Numbered from the stretch's first letter, positions 45,301-59,600 are shown. The stretch: DNA of 64,000 bases from Apostichopus japonicus (GCF_037975245.1 NC_092574.1:4208713-4272712), one strand, 5' to 3'. Translations and numbers: made by a program. Notes: a model not told the origin generated them from the letters alone.

Positions 45301-46692
45301 GTGTGTCGTAATAGGTTAAGTTTTAACCACGCAGCCCAGTACCATTAATAATTTTCATATTACACCAAAAGTTACACTCGGCGTCCAGATGGCGGGAAAA
45401 TGTACTATCATGTTCAATGTGTTGTGTCGTTCCCATGGTGCGATGAACTTGGGCAAGTTCGAATGTCGATGACCTACTTATGTTCCGTGACCAATGTCAA
45501 TGGGAATTATGTGTGTAAAAACTTGGGTTTTTCCACGTGTTATATAGAAGTTTTACCTAAGCGGAGTGAATTTCGGGGCAGCTCGTTGATTGTGAGGAAG
45601 CACTTATCTAAGCATCAATATTTGTGAAAAATATCGTAAGGTTTTTCTTCAGAAAATATTTTTGACTAGTAATTGGAATCTCAATGTATTAAGAAGTACT
45701 GGGTCTAAACCTTATCACTGCATTTTGGGGGAAGTCAGATCTTCAAGTGCAAAATATTGTTTTTCATTTAAGGTTATCGTGGTTTTCTTTCGAGGTGTAT
45801 AAGGCGTATCTTGTGATGTAGGCTAAGAGGTAGGATCGGCCAAGGCCTACCTAGTTCTCATAGATTGTTACCTACATTCAATTTAATGCCTAACGGGAGG
45901 AACTCGTATAAATAGTAACAGACTGGGGCACATTGTCGTAATTAATATAGTTCCCTTGCTAAAGTTTTGCACTGATTGTATCGATTATTTGTGCTCCTAG
46001 TAGCGCTGATTTCTTTGTAACTCTTATTCTTATCGGCTCAAGTATATATATGCTAACTCTGTGGTTGAATATTTTCGAAAGTCATTAATTGGGCTTGGTG
46101 GGATACTGAGTTTACCGACTCTTTTCTTCATCACAGTTTATTCTAACCCATAGAAGCTCTGCTTTGTAAAGCGGCTGCGAACACCCTATGTTTACAGATT
46201 ATACGAGATTGTATGAGTTACGCGCATATAATCCCTATTCAGGGGCACTAGAGCGAAGCCCTTAGCCGCATAGACACCGCGTAGACGCCGCGTAGAAAGT
46301 TGCGTACAGAAACGTATAACATTGTATAATCGCGTAGATAAACGTAGAGTATACGTCTACGCGGAGTTATACGTGAGCGGTACTTACTTGCCTTAGTTTG
46401 AATCAATGTTAGCTCAGGCTTTGAATGTGATTTAATAAATACTAATTACTGAATTTATTGCTTACTTTTTCTGAATTGCTCGGACTGCACACCATAAGAC
46501 TCTTTCTCCTCCACCACCTGCATTACAGTAGGGATGAAAGAAGCCAATGGTTGTCCTCTCTTGAGATGTCTCTGAGGAAAGTGTTGTGGCATGTCTCTTG
46601 CCAAAAATGGCAATATAAGCCTTTAGAAGGAGAGCTAAGACAAGCAGAGGCAGGAGTAAGCCTGAGACAAGCAGAAGTAACAACAGCATCAT
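42348..46692 (-). CDS. ALG11: ALG11: GDP-Man:Man3GlcNAc2-PP-dolichol alpha-1,2-mannosyltransferase
   Basis: Coding exons 46692-46466, 44006-43075 and 42619-42348 join in phase to 476 aa (human 492). The enzyme adds the fourth and fifth mannoses to the lipid-linked oligosaccharide on the cytosolic ER face. Residues 2-23 are a leucine-rich membrane anchor. [19 protein letters not shown] is the family's N-terminal signature. [39 protein letters not shown] and VVMVNSSWT follow, and the GT4 EX7E motif (EHFGIGVVE) sits across the exon 2/3 junction. The C-terminal part has [12 protein letters not shown] and [10 protein letters not shown] pyrimidine-rich tract ending TTTTCAAG just before the ATG looks like an acceptor, so a 5' UTR exon, or a few extra N-terminal codons, may lie upstream. 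Intron 1 is 2.5 kb because of a transposon; intron 2 is about 450 bp. Confidence 0.97.
44173..46387. mobile_element. 2.2-kb TIR element in ALG11 intron 1
   Basis: Perfect 20-bp inverted ends, AGTACCGCTCACGTATAACT at 44176-44195 and its complement at 46365-46384, are flanked by TAC on both sides (44173-44175, 46385-46387). Next to the ends lie CpG-rich subterminal repeats such as 'gtagacgccgcgtagacacc' (about 44281-44300) and 'accgcgtagacgccgcgtag' (about 46270-46295). A 3-bp duplication would fit PIF/Harbinger, but the family is not settled. The internal frames (44233-44475, 44509-44736 minus; 45400-45627 plus) show no transposase motifs. Confidence 0.8.
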
Positions 46693-47671
46693 GGAACTTG
46701 AAAAGAAAAGAGACAGAGGAAAATAGGCAACTCCTACTTATGATCAAATTTATGTATTCCACCTGTTGTTGTTTAATACGTACCTATTTAGGGTGCAGTT
46801 CTGCGAATGATTTGAATGAACCTGTATTGGTAGGGCCAAAATATATCATATATTTACAGAGTATTGAAGCTTGCCTCTTATTTTCATTCAGCTTGCTGGT
46901 CAAAAAGTCTGAAGAACGGTACATAATGAAGCTGTTCTCACCTTTTGATGACAACCCTGGTTGTCTGGACACAAATTTGAAAGAGAAACACCGAACTCAG
47001 AATGAAATCGTATTACTGTATTGTGCAATCTCAGGTTCATCTAGTTAGGGTTGACATACAGTTCTTCCTTAAAATGTTCATGTACCCTTCAAAAATGTGT
47101 AATGTGTGAAATTGAAATGGGCAATGACAACTCTGATCAATATTTCTACAGTTCAGCGCCCTCCAATTGAGAGATCAGCAACTGAATCTTAGGGCAACGA
47201 ACAGTCTAAGAATGTATTTCGTGATATAATGAAATATTGTTCACAATTCACTGCATTTATATATTCCACCCAGCTTGGAGTAGACGAAAAAAATGACGAC
47301 GTGAGTTTCAGCAGTAGAAGGAGTAACACTTCCTTCCTACCGCAATTACATTATGTAGCGCTGGAACTATATTAGATCTGATTTGATAAGAAATAATAGT
47401 TTTTAACCACTTTTGAGTTTTCTATAATATGTAATCCGCATAAATGGTCTAAATAAAGTTTTTTAATTAATTTGGAATATTAATAGCATTCTATGTGTCA
47501 CTAGAATAATTTAAATGATATTAAAAGCACTTGCATTATAAAAACCAGAAGGGATCTGACTATTACTTTCGCCCAAACCTAATTCTCGTAAAGGCAAAAC
47601 ACTAACAGATACCAAGAAATCTTTCTCGTGAAGTCGAAAACGCCGGGCAACCGTGCATACTTGAAACAAAT
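46693..47671. promoter_or_regulatory. Shared divergent 5' region of ALG11 and SLAIN
   Basis: The start codons of ALG11 (minus) and SLAIN (plus) are 979 bp apart and face away from each other, so both promoters should lie here. The bases before the SLAIN ATG (about 47580-47660) are richer in CpG than their surroundings. I see no clear TATA box. The exact start sites cannot be read from sequence. Confidence 0.5.
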
Positions 47672-50600
47672 ATGACTGATTTGCGAGATTACGGTGAAGA
47701 AAAGAAAGACGAAGTTAGAAAATTACAAGATTTAGTCGACAAGCTAGAGAAACAAAATGAAATTTTACGTCAAAAGGCGGATAACTACTCACAAGTAACC
47801 GTCCCTTCAACGAAGTCAAATACATTACAACAACACGGAGAAGGATCACACACAGATACTGAAAAAGGTACAGAGGGTGTTGGAAGGACGTCAGTACACG
47901 GTAATACAAAGTTGAGGAAAAACAGTCGTAGTGTCAGTGAAAGCATGGGCGATTTGGACGTTCATTCAGATGCAGACGACGACGACACCTGGTAATGTTT
48001 GCACAATATAGGCCACAAATTTATTGTGTACTGTGTACACCCAGGAATTCTCTGATAAATTGTATGTGAGCAACATTCATGCACGTTGTGTTCATAGTTC
48101 ATACTGTACCATTCTTGGTAAATGCAATATTTATCATTTTCTGTAAGTTAAAGAGGTAACCTATAATTTCATCAATCCTTCACAAAGTTAAATTGTCAGG
48201 TATAAGTTTTGATCAATTTCTGAGGGATTGACTGTTAGTGTTAAACCTCTCTTTGTGTACAGTTAAGGCTTCATAATTAACGCACCTTCAAATAGTACTA
48301 GCAATGAAACAGCAGGCAACCTAAAAATTTTGGTTTATGCTGATCAAATTGTGTTGTTTTTAAGCGTTTGTCACCCTCCCCCTACTCCCCCCCCCCATTT
48401 TAACACATTTTTGAGGCATTTGGAAATCTTACTCACTAAAAATAACCAAAATTACTTCAGTATGATACCACTACTCTCTGGGACCTGACCTGTCTGAGCC
48501 AAGTTATAGAGGCTCAGATCATAGCAAACAGCATCCAAAGTCAATGGTTGTATACTTGGGATTACACTACAGTTAGCTTATGGACCAATGTGTCAATTTA
48601 GGGGTTTGAAAGAACTTGACAAGGCAGACATTTTGTGGTCAAATTCTGCTCAATTGTATGTTGGGTTACTTGGGTAGGCACAGAACAATAAATATTTTGA
48701 GATCAAATACATTTCTGAGGAACTACACATATGAAAAACGTATACAGTTGAGTGATTTCGATTTTTCGTTGATAGACATCGTTAATCAAGTCCTTAAGTG
48801 CGTCAGTTATAAGCCCAGAATAATAGTCTTCAAACCTAGAGGAACACTTAAGCATACATTTAGTTTTCACTTGTCCAATAGCCTTGGAAATATGTCAATT
48901 TTAAGTTACTCAGCCTATGGGTGAAACAGTTCATTTCTTAAGCTCTTCATGTTGTTAACATTTAATGAGCCTTTTCTTCATTGTGTGACTTTGGCCTCCT
49001 TTCAGGTTGTATACATCTCCATTGAAGGCCCCAACCCCAGATCAGAAATCTGTGAGCCCATACGACTGGATCCGTCAAGACTTTGAGAGGCCCAACTATG
49101 ATATGGAATCAGCCAGAAAGTCCTTACTAGCGAAACTTGATGAAGTTTCAAGAGGTACAGAAACTTTCCTGTTTTGTAGTTGTTGCAGTCTATGAGGCCT
49201 GAACTTATATCTACTTCAATATTATGAACATACTGTGTTCTAGATATCATTTTGTATTGTCAAATAATGACCATAAAATTTGTATATGTTTATAACATCT
49301 TCAACCTAATTGTTGAATTCTGTTATTATCCCAGTAATCTTGTATCTTGTAATCAAGAAGCCTCTTATTTCAGACTATATTCAGACTAGGCTATTGATGC
49401 CCTCTGTAACTGATTAACTGAACATGCTGAAACTGAGCTTTTAAGGTATTAGTTACAAAGATATAAACAGAAGTGTGAAATGAGGGGACTTAAAGGTAGT
49501 CAGTATAGGCCCCAAATTATAGCATGCTATAATTGTTAGAAGTTTTCAAAAAGTACTTTCCTGGAGGTCTTTATTCTCCAAATTGTCCTCAGACATTGCT
49601 AAGGAACACAAAAGATGACTGAATGTCCCAGTGAGGAAAACTTCCATCAAGGTTGTAATAAAAATAGTTTAAGAATTTTGACCAAGGTGACCATTTTTGA
49701 ATATCTAGCATATTTGGAGCCAGTACATCATACCTTTAAGCAAAAATTATTTTGAAAATCTTTCCAGGCACCTAGTTCTCTCGTGAGAGAGCGACAGGTG
49801 GATTATAGTTTGAAAAGTCATGTTTATATGGGAATCCTAGCACTGTACAATCAATTAATATCTCAATATATACATTAATATGATGTACTGTAGTATGATC
49901 AGGTAAACAGTTCGTAATACAGCAGTAAACAATAGTACCTAGGGACTGTAGGCCAGAGGTTCCCAAATTATTATCATATTTTTGCAAAAACACATTAGTT
50001 GCAGCAGAGAAAAATACCGGTTGGGACAAAATGATTGTACAATGTGCAAGGATAAACCAGTATTAAGGCGTTAAGGATTCGCATACCGATTTCCTTTTGG
50101 TTTTGTGGGCCAGATGGAAATCTTTTGTGCGACAAGATTTGAGAACAAACCGTGCTTTGGACAATACTTGACTGAAGTGATGAAACTGTTGTACTAATTC
50201 ATTAATTCATATTTGGAGTTGTGGATTTCTCACTAGCATGTCCCACTTCAGTAAAGAAGAAAAGCTGGCACAGTGTTAAACTAAGGAAAGGAACCATCAT
50301 CATTTACCACTAATGTACAATCACTGAAAACCCTAACAAAAATCTTTCTTAGTTTAGGAGGGACATCATTGAGTTGTGTCAGGGCACTGTATGTTAATTT
50401 GTGATGTCATAGAGAGAAGAAATGCAAACCCTTTACTTTCCCTTTGGATTTCTTTTCATATTTTCAAAGTGAAAGGTTAACAAAAGAATTACCAATATAA
50501 TGGTCATACTAAAAAGTTGATAATGTTATACAGTTTATGCAATAAGTACACAACAGCACTTACAGTAGATGTACAGTAACATTCATTGCTTCTCCATACA

Positions 50601-53600
50601 ATACATGGCATGATAGATCTTTCTATCCATCCATCCAACTACTGTATCATGTCTGTTCACAATTGTTTATACACTTGTTTATAGAACACTCATTCTTTCG
50701 ATGGATCTTACTGAAACTTGGACACAATGTTTTTTATATGTTGGGCTACTTTAACCAACGGAAAGTGTAGGTCAAAGGTCATTTAGGGGTCACTACAGGC
50801 CATTATGTGAAAAGTTTCAAAATGTATCTCTTTCCTAGAAGACCACATGTATGTTCTTGAAAGTCTGTCATAATGTTTCTTGGGTAGTGCTTCTTTCGGG
50901 GTGTAAAACAGTCTGTCAAGTGATCTTGATTGCTCATTCTTTGATTGATTTTGATGAAACTTGGACACATGATTGTTGTATGTTGGGCTATTTTGAGTAT
51001 TTTCGACCACTGGGAAGTTAAGGTCAAAGGTCGTTGACAGGTCATTACAGTCCATAATTTGGAAAACCTTCAAAATGAATATCCTCTTTCCCAGAGCAAC
51101 CCATATTACTGCAACTTGGACACAATGTTTGTTGGATGTTGGGGTACTTTTGGTCACTGGGAAGTGAAGGTCAAAGGTCACTTAGGGGTCACTACAGGAC
51201 AGTATGTGAAAACCTTCAAAAGGTGTCTCTCTCACAGAGGACCACATGTTCTTGAAAGTTAGTTAATGGTGTAGTACCAATTGATGTGAGGAACACTGGA
51301 ATGCATGTGACATACTAATTCAATATAAGAGTGTACATCCTTGCTGGAACAATATTTGCATTATCTCAAATTGGAGCGGTTAAAGCTACTGCACCATTAG
51401 TTACTCCCGTACAGTATTTCATGCAAGACTGATTGTAATGTAGTCAGTGAATCAGGCTTGGGGTAATCGTAATCAGTAATCGTAATCGATTACAATCGAT
51501 TACATTTTTTGAAGTAATCGTAATCGATTACTTTTGTGAAAATTACCAAGTAATCGTAATCGTAATCGATTACAAGGGCAAAGTAATCGTAATCGTATTA
51601 CATTTATGATTACAGTGAAATTTGAATGAGAAGGGCAAAATAAGTAGAAATGATTAAAACTAATTCTTACTATTGGCTTTTAGTGTGACCAAAGAAGTGT
51701 TCCTGCTTCTAGAATTCTCTAGCACAATAAACATCTCAATGTTCATTAGTAAAACGTTAATTGTACTCATCTCATGTTGTGGGGAAAAAAGTTATTAAAA
51801 AATTATCCTACATTCCATTGTCCAATAACCCATCCAACTTTGCACCATTTACACCTCTTTAATTAATGTAATTAACCTTGTTGCTGAAAAAAATCACTGC
51901 AAATTAAGTATTTTGGTGGATCAGAATTTGCTTTACCAGAGTTGACCACTTTTTGATGAAAATAATTTACTTTTACTTTGGCCTTCCATGTCCCATGTAC
52001 TGTGGAATGCCCCATTTCAAAGCTGTTTAGTTTTATTTTGGTGTTATAATGTAAAAGAGTTTTTAGTTTTGCTGCTATGCAGAAATTATTAGTTTACAAA
52101 ATATAGTGTTGCATGAAAATCTTCATTTGTTTTACTTTAGTATTTGTCTGTTTACTCTTTGTCTGTTTAAATTGTATTTTTTACTGGACTTATGGGTTAC
52201 ACATCTTAAACGTGTTAAGGCATAAAAGTGTAATACCTGGTAGGAATTGTAGATATACTTCCACAATTTTGTCCGTATATACTGTAAATGCCCTTCCTTT
52301 GCCCTATTTCATTGCCCTATTTCCAGGCAGAGAGTTATATTGAACAGATATGCAGAGGATTGTGCAAGTAACCACAATGTAATCATGATTGTAATCATGA
52401 TTACATTACAATGTAATCGTAATCGTAATCGATTACTACAACTTTAGGCTGTAATCGTAATCGCAATCGTAATCATACATTCTCAAGTAATCGTAATCGT
52501 AATCGATTACATTCAGATGTAATCGCCCCAAGCCTGCAGTGAATTAGGATGTACTTGAGGCAACCTCCTCGAAGATTCTTTTTTGTATGTTCAGTATTTT
52601 ATTATTTTCTCCATTTTATTTCTGTTTTGCAGCTAACAGGAACTCCCTGAATCTTTCAAAACCACAGCCCATTCCTGAAGCTGATATCCCACAAGGTATA
52701 GTAGATATCAAAGTACTTCCTGTATTTATTCAGTAGATAGAATTAGAGTAATAGCTCTGACCAGACACAGAGCCACAGTGTACTGTATAGTCAACTACTT
52801 AACTGTAAGATGTCCATAGGCTTGTTGGCGACATATATGCAGTGCAGTATGTAGATACTAACGCTACATAAAAATATGCAAAGATTAAGACTGAAAACCA
52901 CTTTCTTGGCTTTAGATATATTCTAGTTGATATCTCTAACAATGATCCATCATTGATAGGTTCCATTTAATAGTAAGCTCATTTGGTTGCACTTTATTGC
53001 TAAAATTTCTGAAAACATCCCTTTTGCTTGTAATACTTTGTTGTCGTATCTGATTTATTTTCTTATTATTTAGACTTAGTTTATTTAGTGTGCATACTTG
53101 TTTAACTTCTTTTCACCCAGGAAGGTACAATCATACATGTCTTAGCAACCTACAGTACTTCAACTACTGTATTTTATTGTTGTATATTAAAATTGATTTT
53201 CTATATATTTTGATGGTCTTATTGTTACTTATTTTCAGCTGTAATTGTTTGGTATTTTAGTTTTATTGTATGCTGTCATATTTTATTGCTTTTGTCTTTA
53301 ATTTCTGAATTTTATTGTTTTAATATTTATGATTGTTAAGATATTTGTTTATTTTTGTAATTTTTTGATGCAATATTTTTAGGCTGTTAAATTTTTTTAA
53401 GCTGTAACAATTTTAAGTGGTAATATTTTATGCGATTTTGTGAAGTGCTTTGAGATCATTCTTTGGTGTATTAAAGCGCTATATAAGAATAAATTATTAT
53501 GATATTGATCATATATTGAAGTACAATATTGTTTAATAATAATACAACGGACAGTACTGTATATCTGCTCTCATTGGCGTAACATTGCAATGTCGCTTGA

Positions 53601-56600
53601 ACCTCAAAGTAAACCGACTTTCTGAATGTGAATGTCATGGTAGTGAGAAACAGCTGATGTATGTATTCACTATTTTGTGCTTAAGCCATGGTGTTACAGG
53701 AAAATTTTCATTGCCAACGCAGCTAGCAAACGTTTTCCGATGGCATATCGTTTTAACCGACATACATGTGCAAAAGATTTAAACCTGTTCCAGTAGTAAT
53801 GTTTGACAATGCAAAGTATAGTTGACTTTGAATATTTATCTTTCACTGTGTTAAGTTTATCTTCATATACTTGTATGAGGGTACACTAGAATAACCTTAG
53901 ATGTTTGCTGTTTGCCAGACATTAAATCTATCTTTGCATTTTATATACTAGACCTCTTTTCTTGTACATGTCCTCACTAAACATATATGCATTCTACGGT
54001 ACACTTTCTTTTATTTATTAACTTTTATTTTAATTATTAACATATAAACTGACTGTTTATTTACATTTTCAGCTGATTTTTGTGAAAGCATACATTTTTT
54101 GATGGCTTTATTAAGATTCCTCAGCACAAGATACTGTATGCTCAAAAGGTCATGACACTCATCAATCGACTGTACATACAAAAATTATAAAGTCAGGTTA
54201 AGTTTAGGGTTAATCCTAAGTGTCCTATTTGTACAGTAATTGGATGATATAAATTTGTGACTCTACTTTTACACATATTGTGTGTGTGTACTTGCAATGG
54301 CTGACTCTTTCCTCTTCAGGTCAATGACTACATTGAGTATACTGTAGTTATGTATAAAGTAGTCTTAATAACAAGTTTAATGTGTTCAGTCTGTGTGCGT
54401 ATTGCTCATTCACTTTCACTACCTTTCAGTTCATTTACTATAAATTGTTAACATTGCAGTCTGCGAACTGGCTGTAACATGACTTCTAAAGTACAGTATT
54501 TTACTCATAGGCTCTGCATTGATCTGAGCAGAGTTGATCTCGGTCTATAGTTTGAATACAATTACTTGTTGTGTTCTTCCATGTAGTGAGTTTAGAGTGC
54601 TCCTAATTAGTACTAGTTACTGAATCACACCAATTTGGGCATCAGGATAATAGTTTCAATTTCTTTGTGTGGTTCATAACAATCAGTATTTTTTGTGAAT
54701 CATACAAGAAGGAGAAGGGTTTATAGTTATGTTGGAGATGCTACATATCTGACTGCTTCAAAATCAGGTCCCAGCTGAGCTAGAAATCTCATTTTTGTCT
54801 TACTGTGAACTAAAAGAATGAAAAGGGCATTTCATTGTGTGACTGGCTATATATTCATTGACCTCATCTGTTCCTCTTCTTCCAACTTTGAAGATGTCGA
54901 AAGATTTGTTGAATTGTTTAGGTCTTTAATGTACAGGAGTCTCTTGGCGGTACATTATGTAGTCCTAAGTGTGTAACATTTACACTAGATTATGTAATTA
55001 ATGTGTATGCAATGTATCCAAATTGCCATTAAGTTTTTAAAAGTTAGTTACTGTATTATTTATGAACAATTTTAATAAATTAGATGACAATACTTGAATC
55101 CAGAAAGCAGAAAGATTGAACTACAGTGTGAAAAACAAATACTATATATACAAAGTAAACAAGTTTATCAACGACGTATCAATTACCTGCCAATTACATC
55201 TTTCCTGTTTCCCTTAAGTACATTAATAATGACTGACATATTTTGTAATATGGTACTGTATGGTTTCCTATGAATATTACAAATCATTCATTTTGATAAC
55301 TTTTAGAATGAAGGGGTGAGGATCAAATATACAGGTCATTAATAAAGGTTACTTGTATTGCTTTAATACTACTGTACACCCTTGGAGCAATTTATCCAGG
55401 TATACAGACACAGCATATACTGTCATATATACTGTAGTGTACCTCTGACATAGCAATATATACATGTGTACAGAAACAACTGGGCTATACTATACTGTAT
55501 CCCTGTAGCAATATATACAGGTGTTCAAACACCATACAGACTGCCATGTACTGTAATGCATCCTGTAGCAATATGTATGTGTACAGACAGAGCATATACT
55601 GTCATATACTGTACTGTTCATACTCCTGTAGCAATAGATACACAGGTGTACAAACACAGTACAGACTGCCATGTACTATAATGCATCCTGTAGCAATTTA
55701 TACATGTGTACAGACATACAGTGGCATATATACTGTCATATACTGTACTGTACCTTTGTAGCAATATATGTATACAGACACAGCATATACTGTCATATAC
55801 TGTACTGTACTCCTGTAGCAATATACATGTGTACAAACACAGTATAAACTGCCATGTACTGTACTGCATCCTGTAACAATTTATATACAAACATAGTTTA
55901 CATACTGGCATATATACTGTACTGTACCCCTGTAGCAATTTATACATACATGTAACACAGTACCTACTGTCATATATACCATTTTGTACTGCCTCTCTGT
56001 AGTAAAGTTTGTAGTGTTTAGACAGTTTATCATACATCTCCTACAGTACCATGCACAAATATTCTTAGTACAACAACACTGTAGATATCATGGAGTGGTA
56101 GGTAATAGTAATATTACATTTTTGCAGAAAGCTTTTTTACTTTGTCAGAGATAGTTTATCTTTTCAACAGAAATTTAAAAACTTATCACAGCCATACATT
56201 GAAACAAGTTCACAGAAGACCTACAGTACCTACCTGTAATAGGCAAGCCTTAACCTCATGGTATTTCAATTTAGAACAACCTAGTTATCAAGTGATTCAC
56301 AATATAAATATATTACCAAAACTTCTATATAAAAAAGTGGGTCTTACAGGTTGTGAAATAGAATTGTATTTATTATGTTTGAAATGCAGATTGCTGCGTA
56401 GCCTGCTATAGAGGAAACTTGTGACTTTATTTAATGGCTAGTACTTCAGTTACTCATCTTAATTTTCCAAAAGAGTTACTGAGTAATATTTTATTTTTTC
56501 AGTGTGTTTATTCAGAAAAGAATAATGCAGTGTTATAAATGCAAACACCTGTTTGTGAGTTTTTAGTCGATATCCCCTTGCAATGGTAGAGCTCTATAAA

Positions 56601-59600
56601 TGTCCCTGTTTGTAGGTTGTGAATAAGAAAGACAAATTTTGTGCAAACTTTTCACATCCTATTTAAATTTTGCTAGGCAGAGCAAATGTGTCTGTGAACT
56701 GATTCTTTAGACGTAGATATTACAGATAACATTTGGTCTCAGCCAACCGCCCAGCTGTTTGAACTACAGTCAGTTGAGTTCAACATTACTCTGTAAAGCT
56801 ACTGTTTGTATACAATATATATTAACTACTCAACTCAGTGTAAGTCCTGTACAAATCTTAAGCATAAATTTTAATCTGTAAGTACAGTAAGTCTAGCACT
56901 GCAGCCGTACTTATACAGATGTTTATAATGTAAGATTACTGTAGTGTTGGTGAATACTGAATTATAGTCATCTTCAAATGTCATCTGTGGAATCTATTTT
57001 ACAGTCTGACCGTGTATCTCTGATTAACTACTTGTACAGTAGTTACAAACATGATAATGCCTGTACTTGTGATCTGAGAGCCGTTAATCACAGAACTTTA
57101 TCATTAAGCTGTCTCTCGGTGAAGTCTAAATCCCGCCATCGTCATCATTTAGAGATGGTGACAGCTGGCTCCGTCTGCCAAATGTGCTGAATCCTCCTGT
57201 CGCTGGACAATCAATAAATATTTTCATTATTGACATTCTCTACTGTAAGTCAGTGCGCTTGGCAGTATGTGTACTGTACATAGCAATATTAGAGCCTAGA
57301 GGTTAACCATTATTATGATGTTAACATGTCTATGATGACATATCTTGGTTTACACTGACTGTGATGGAGGATAATCAGCCCAAAAAGGAAACCAATATTT
57401 ACTGTTGTTCTCCAAGTCTCCAGACGTACTAGGATTTACTTATTAAAGCTGTCGATTGGGTGGCCATTGTGCATGATTGTGATCATTCCATGTAAACTTA
57501 GTACTTTCAAATCTAATGATATTAAAGCCATTTTGGCTGCACCTCTAAGTATTTGTTGATATTAGTAATGTCAATACAGATGAGAGTTTGTGTCCCACAA
57601 ATTTAAATGTACAGTAATGTAAATGGTGTTGTTGTCAACCTTTGATGTATAAATATGGGGCAGTGGAACTCTGTAATGATCAAGTACACCTCTTTGGTAG
57701 AGAAATTAAATTATTTGGACTCCGAAAGCATCATATTTACTGATTAACTCTCCTAGTCTCCCGGAATGACTGAGGAATAACTAGTCTAGTGGTTCAGCGG
57801 GTAGAGCTGTGTGTAATCTGGTGTTGATTGAGGAGTATTGGTCTTGTGGTTCAGCAGGTAGAGCTGTGTGTAACCTGGTGTTGATTGAGGAGTATTGATC
57901 TTGTGGTTCAGTGGGTAGAGCTGTGTGTAACCTGGTGTTGATGAGGAGTATTGGTCTTGTGGTTCAGCGGGTAGAGCTGTGTGTAACCTGGTGTTGATTG
58001 AGGAGTATTGGTCTTGTGGTTCAGCGGGTAGAGCTGTGTGTAATCTGGTGTTGATTGAGGAGTAACTAGTCTGGTGAATCAGCATGTAGAGCTGTGTGTA
58101 ACGTGGTGTTGATTGAGGAATAACTAGTCTTGTGGTTCAGCGAGTAGAGCTGTGTGTAACCTGGTGTTGATTGAGGAGTATTGGTCTTGTGGTTCAGCGG
58201 GTAGAGCTGTGTGTAACCTGGTGTTGATTGAGGAGTATTGGTCTTGTGGTTGAGCTGGTAGAGCTGTGTGTAACCTGGTGTTGATTGAGGAGTAACTAGT
58301 CTGGTGGATCAGCATGTAGAATTGTGTGTAACGTGGTGTTGATTGAGGAGTATTGGTCTTGTGGTTCAGCGGGTAGAGCTGTGTGTAACCTGGTGTTGAT
58401 TGAGGAGTAACTACTGTAGTCTGGTGGATCAGCTTGTAGAACTGTGTGTAACCTGGTGTTGATTGAGGAGTATTGGTCTTGTGGTTCAGCAGGTAGAGCT
58501 GTGTGTAACCTGGTGTTGATTGAGGAGTATTGGTCTTGTGGTTCAGTGGATAGAGCTGTGTGTAACCTGGTGTTGATTGATGAGTATTGATCTTGTGGTT
58601 CAGCGGGTAGAGCTGTGTGTAATCTGGTGTTGATTGAGGAGTAACTAGTCTGGTGGATCAGCATGTAGAGCTGTGTGTAACGTGGTGTTGATTGAGGAAT
58701 AACTAGTCTTGTGGTTCAGCGGGTAGAGCTGTGTGTAACCTGGTGTTGATTGAGGAGTATTGGTCTTGTGGTTCAGCGGGTAGAGCTGTGTGTAACCTGA
58801 TGTTGATTGAGGAGTATTGGTCTTGTGGTTCAGCGGGTAGAGCTGTGTGTAACCTGGCGTTCATTGAGGAGTATTGGTCTTGTGGTTCAGCGGGTAGAGC
58901 TGTGTGTAACCTGGTGTTGATTGAGGAGTAACTAGTCTGGTGGATCAGCATGTAGAACTGTGTAACGTGGTGTTGATTGAGGAGTATTGGTCTTGTGGTT
59001 CAGCGGGTAGAACTGTGTGTAACCTGGTGTTGATTGAGGAGTATTGGTCTTGTGGTTCAGCGGGTAGAGCTGTGTGTAACCTGACGTTGATTGAGGAGTA
59101 TTGGTCTTGTGGTTCAGCGGGTAGAGCTGTGTGTAACCTGGTGTTGATTGAGGAGTATTGGTCTTGTGGTTCAGCGGGTAGAGCTGTGTGTAACCTGGTG
59201 TTGATTGAGGAGTAACTAGTCTGGTGGATCAGCATGTAGAGCTGTGTGTAACCTGGTGTTGATTGAGGAATAACTAGTCTTGTGGTTCAGCGGGTAGAGC
59301 TATGTGTAACCTGGTGTTGATTGAGGAGTATTGGTCTTGTGGTTCAGCGGGTAGAGCTGTGTGTAACCTGGTGTTGATTGAGTAGTAACTAGTCTGGTGG
59401 TTGAGCTGGTAGAGCTGTGTGTAACCTGGTGTTCTGGGCTCTAATCTGTCTAAAGATCCTAGTCACTTTCCCTCTGTGAGGTTTATATAAAATATTTCAC
59501 ATATATTTATGATTGTTTCTGCTTTGATGAAATATTAACGAAATTTTGAATTTATGCTACTAATGATAATGTTAATAACTGTCTAACTTTGAGTTTGTTT

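Noticed and set aside
46458..47048. Plus-strand frame of 196 codons
   Set aside because: It is antisense to ALG11 exon 1 and its promoter, with no family resemblance.
57786..59235. Repetitive frames (INTRLHTALPAEPQDQYSS) on the minus strand and matching plus-strand frames
   Set aside because: The 57-bp period keeps frames open on both strands; there is no start context, domain or splice logic.
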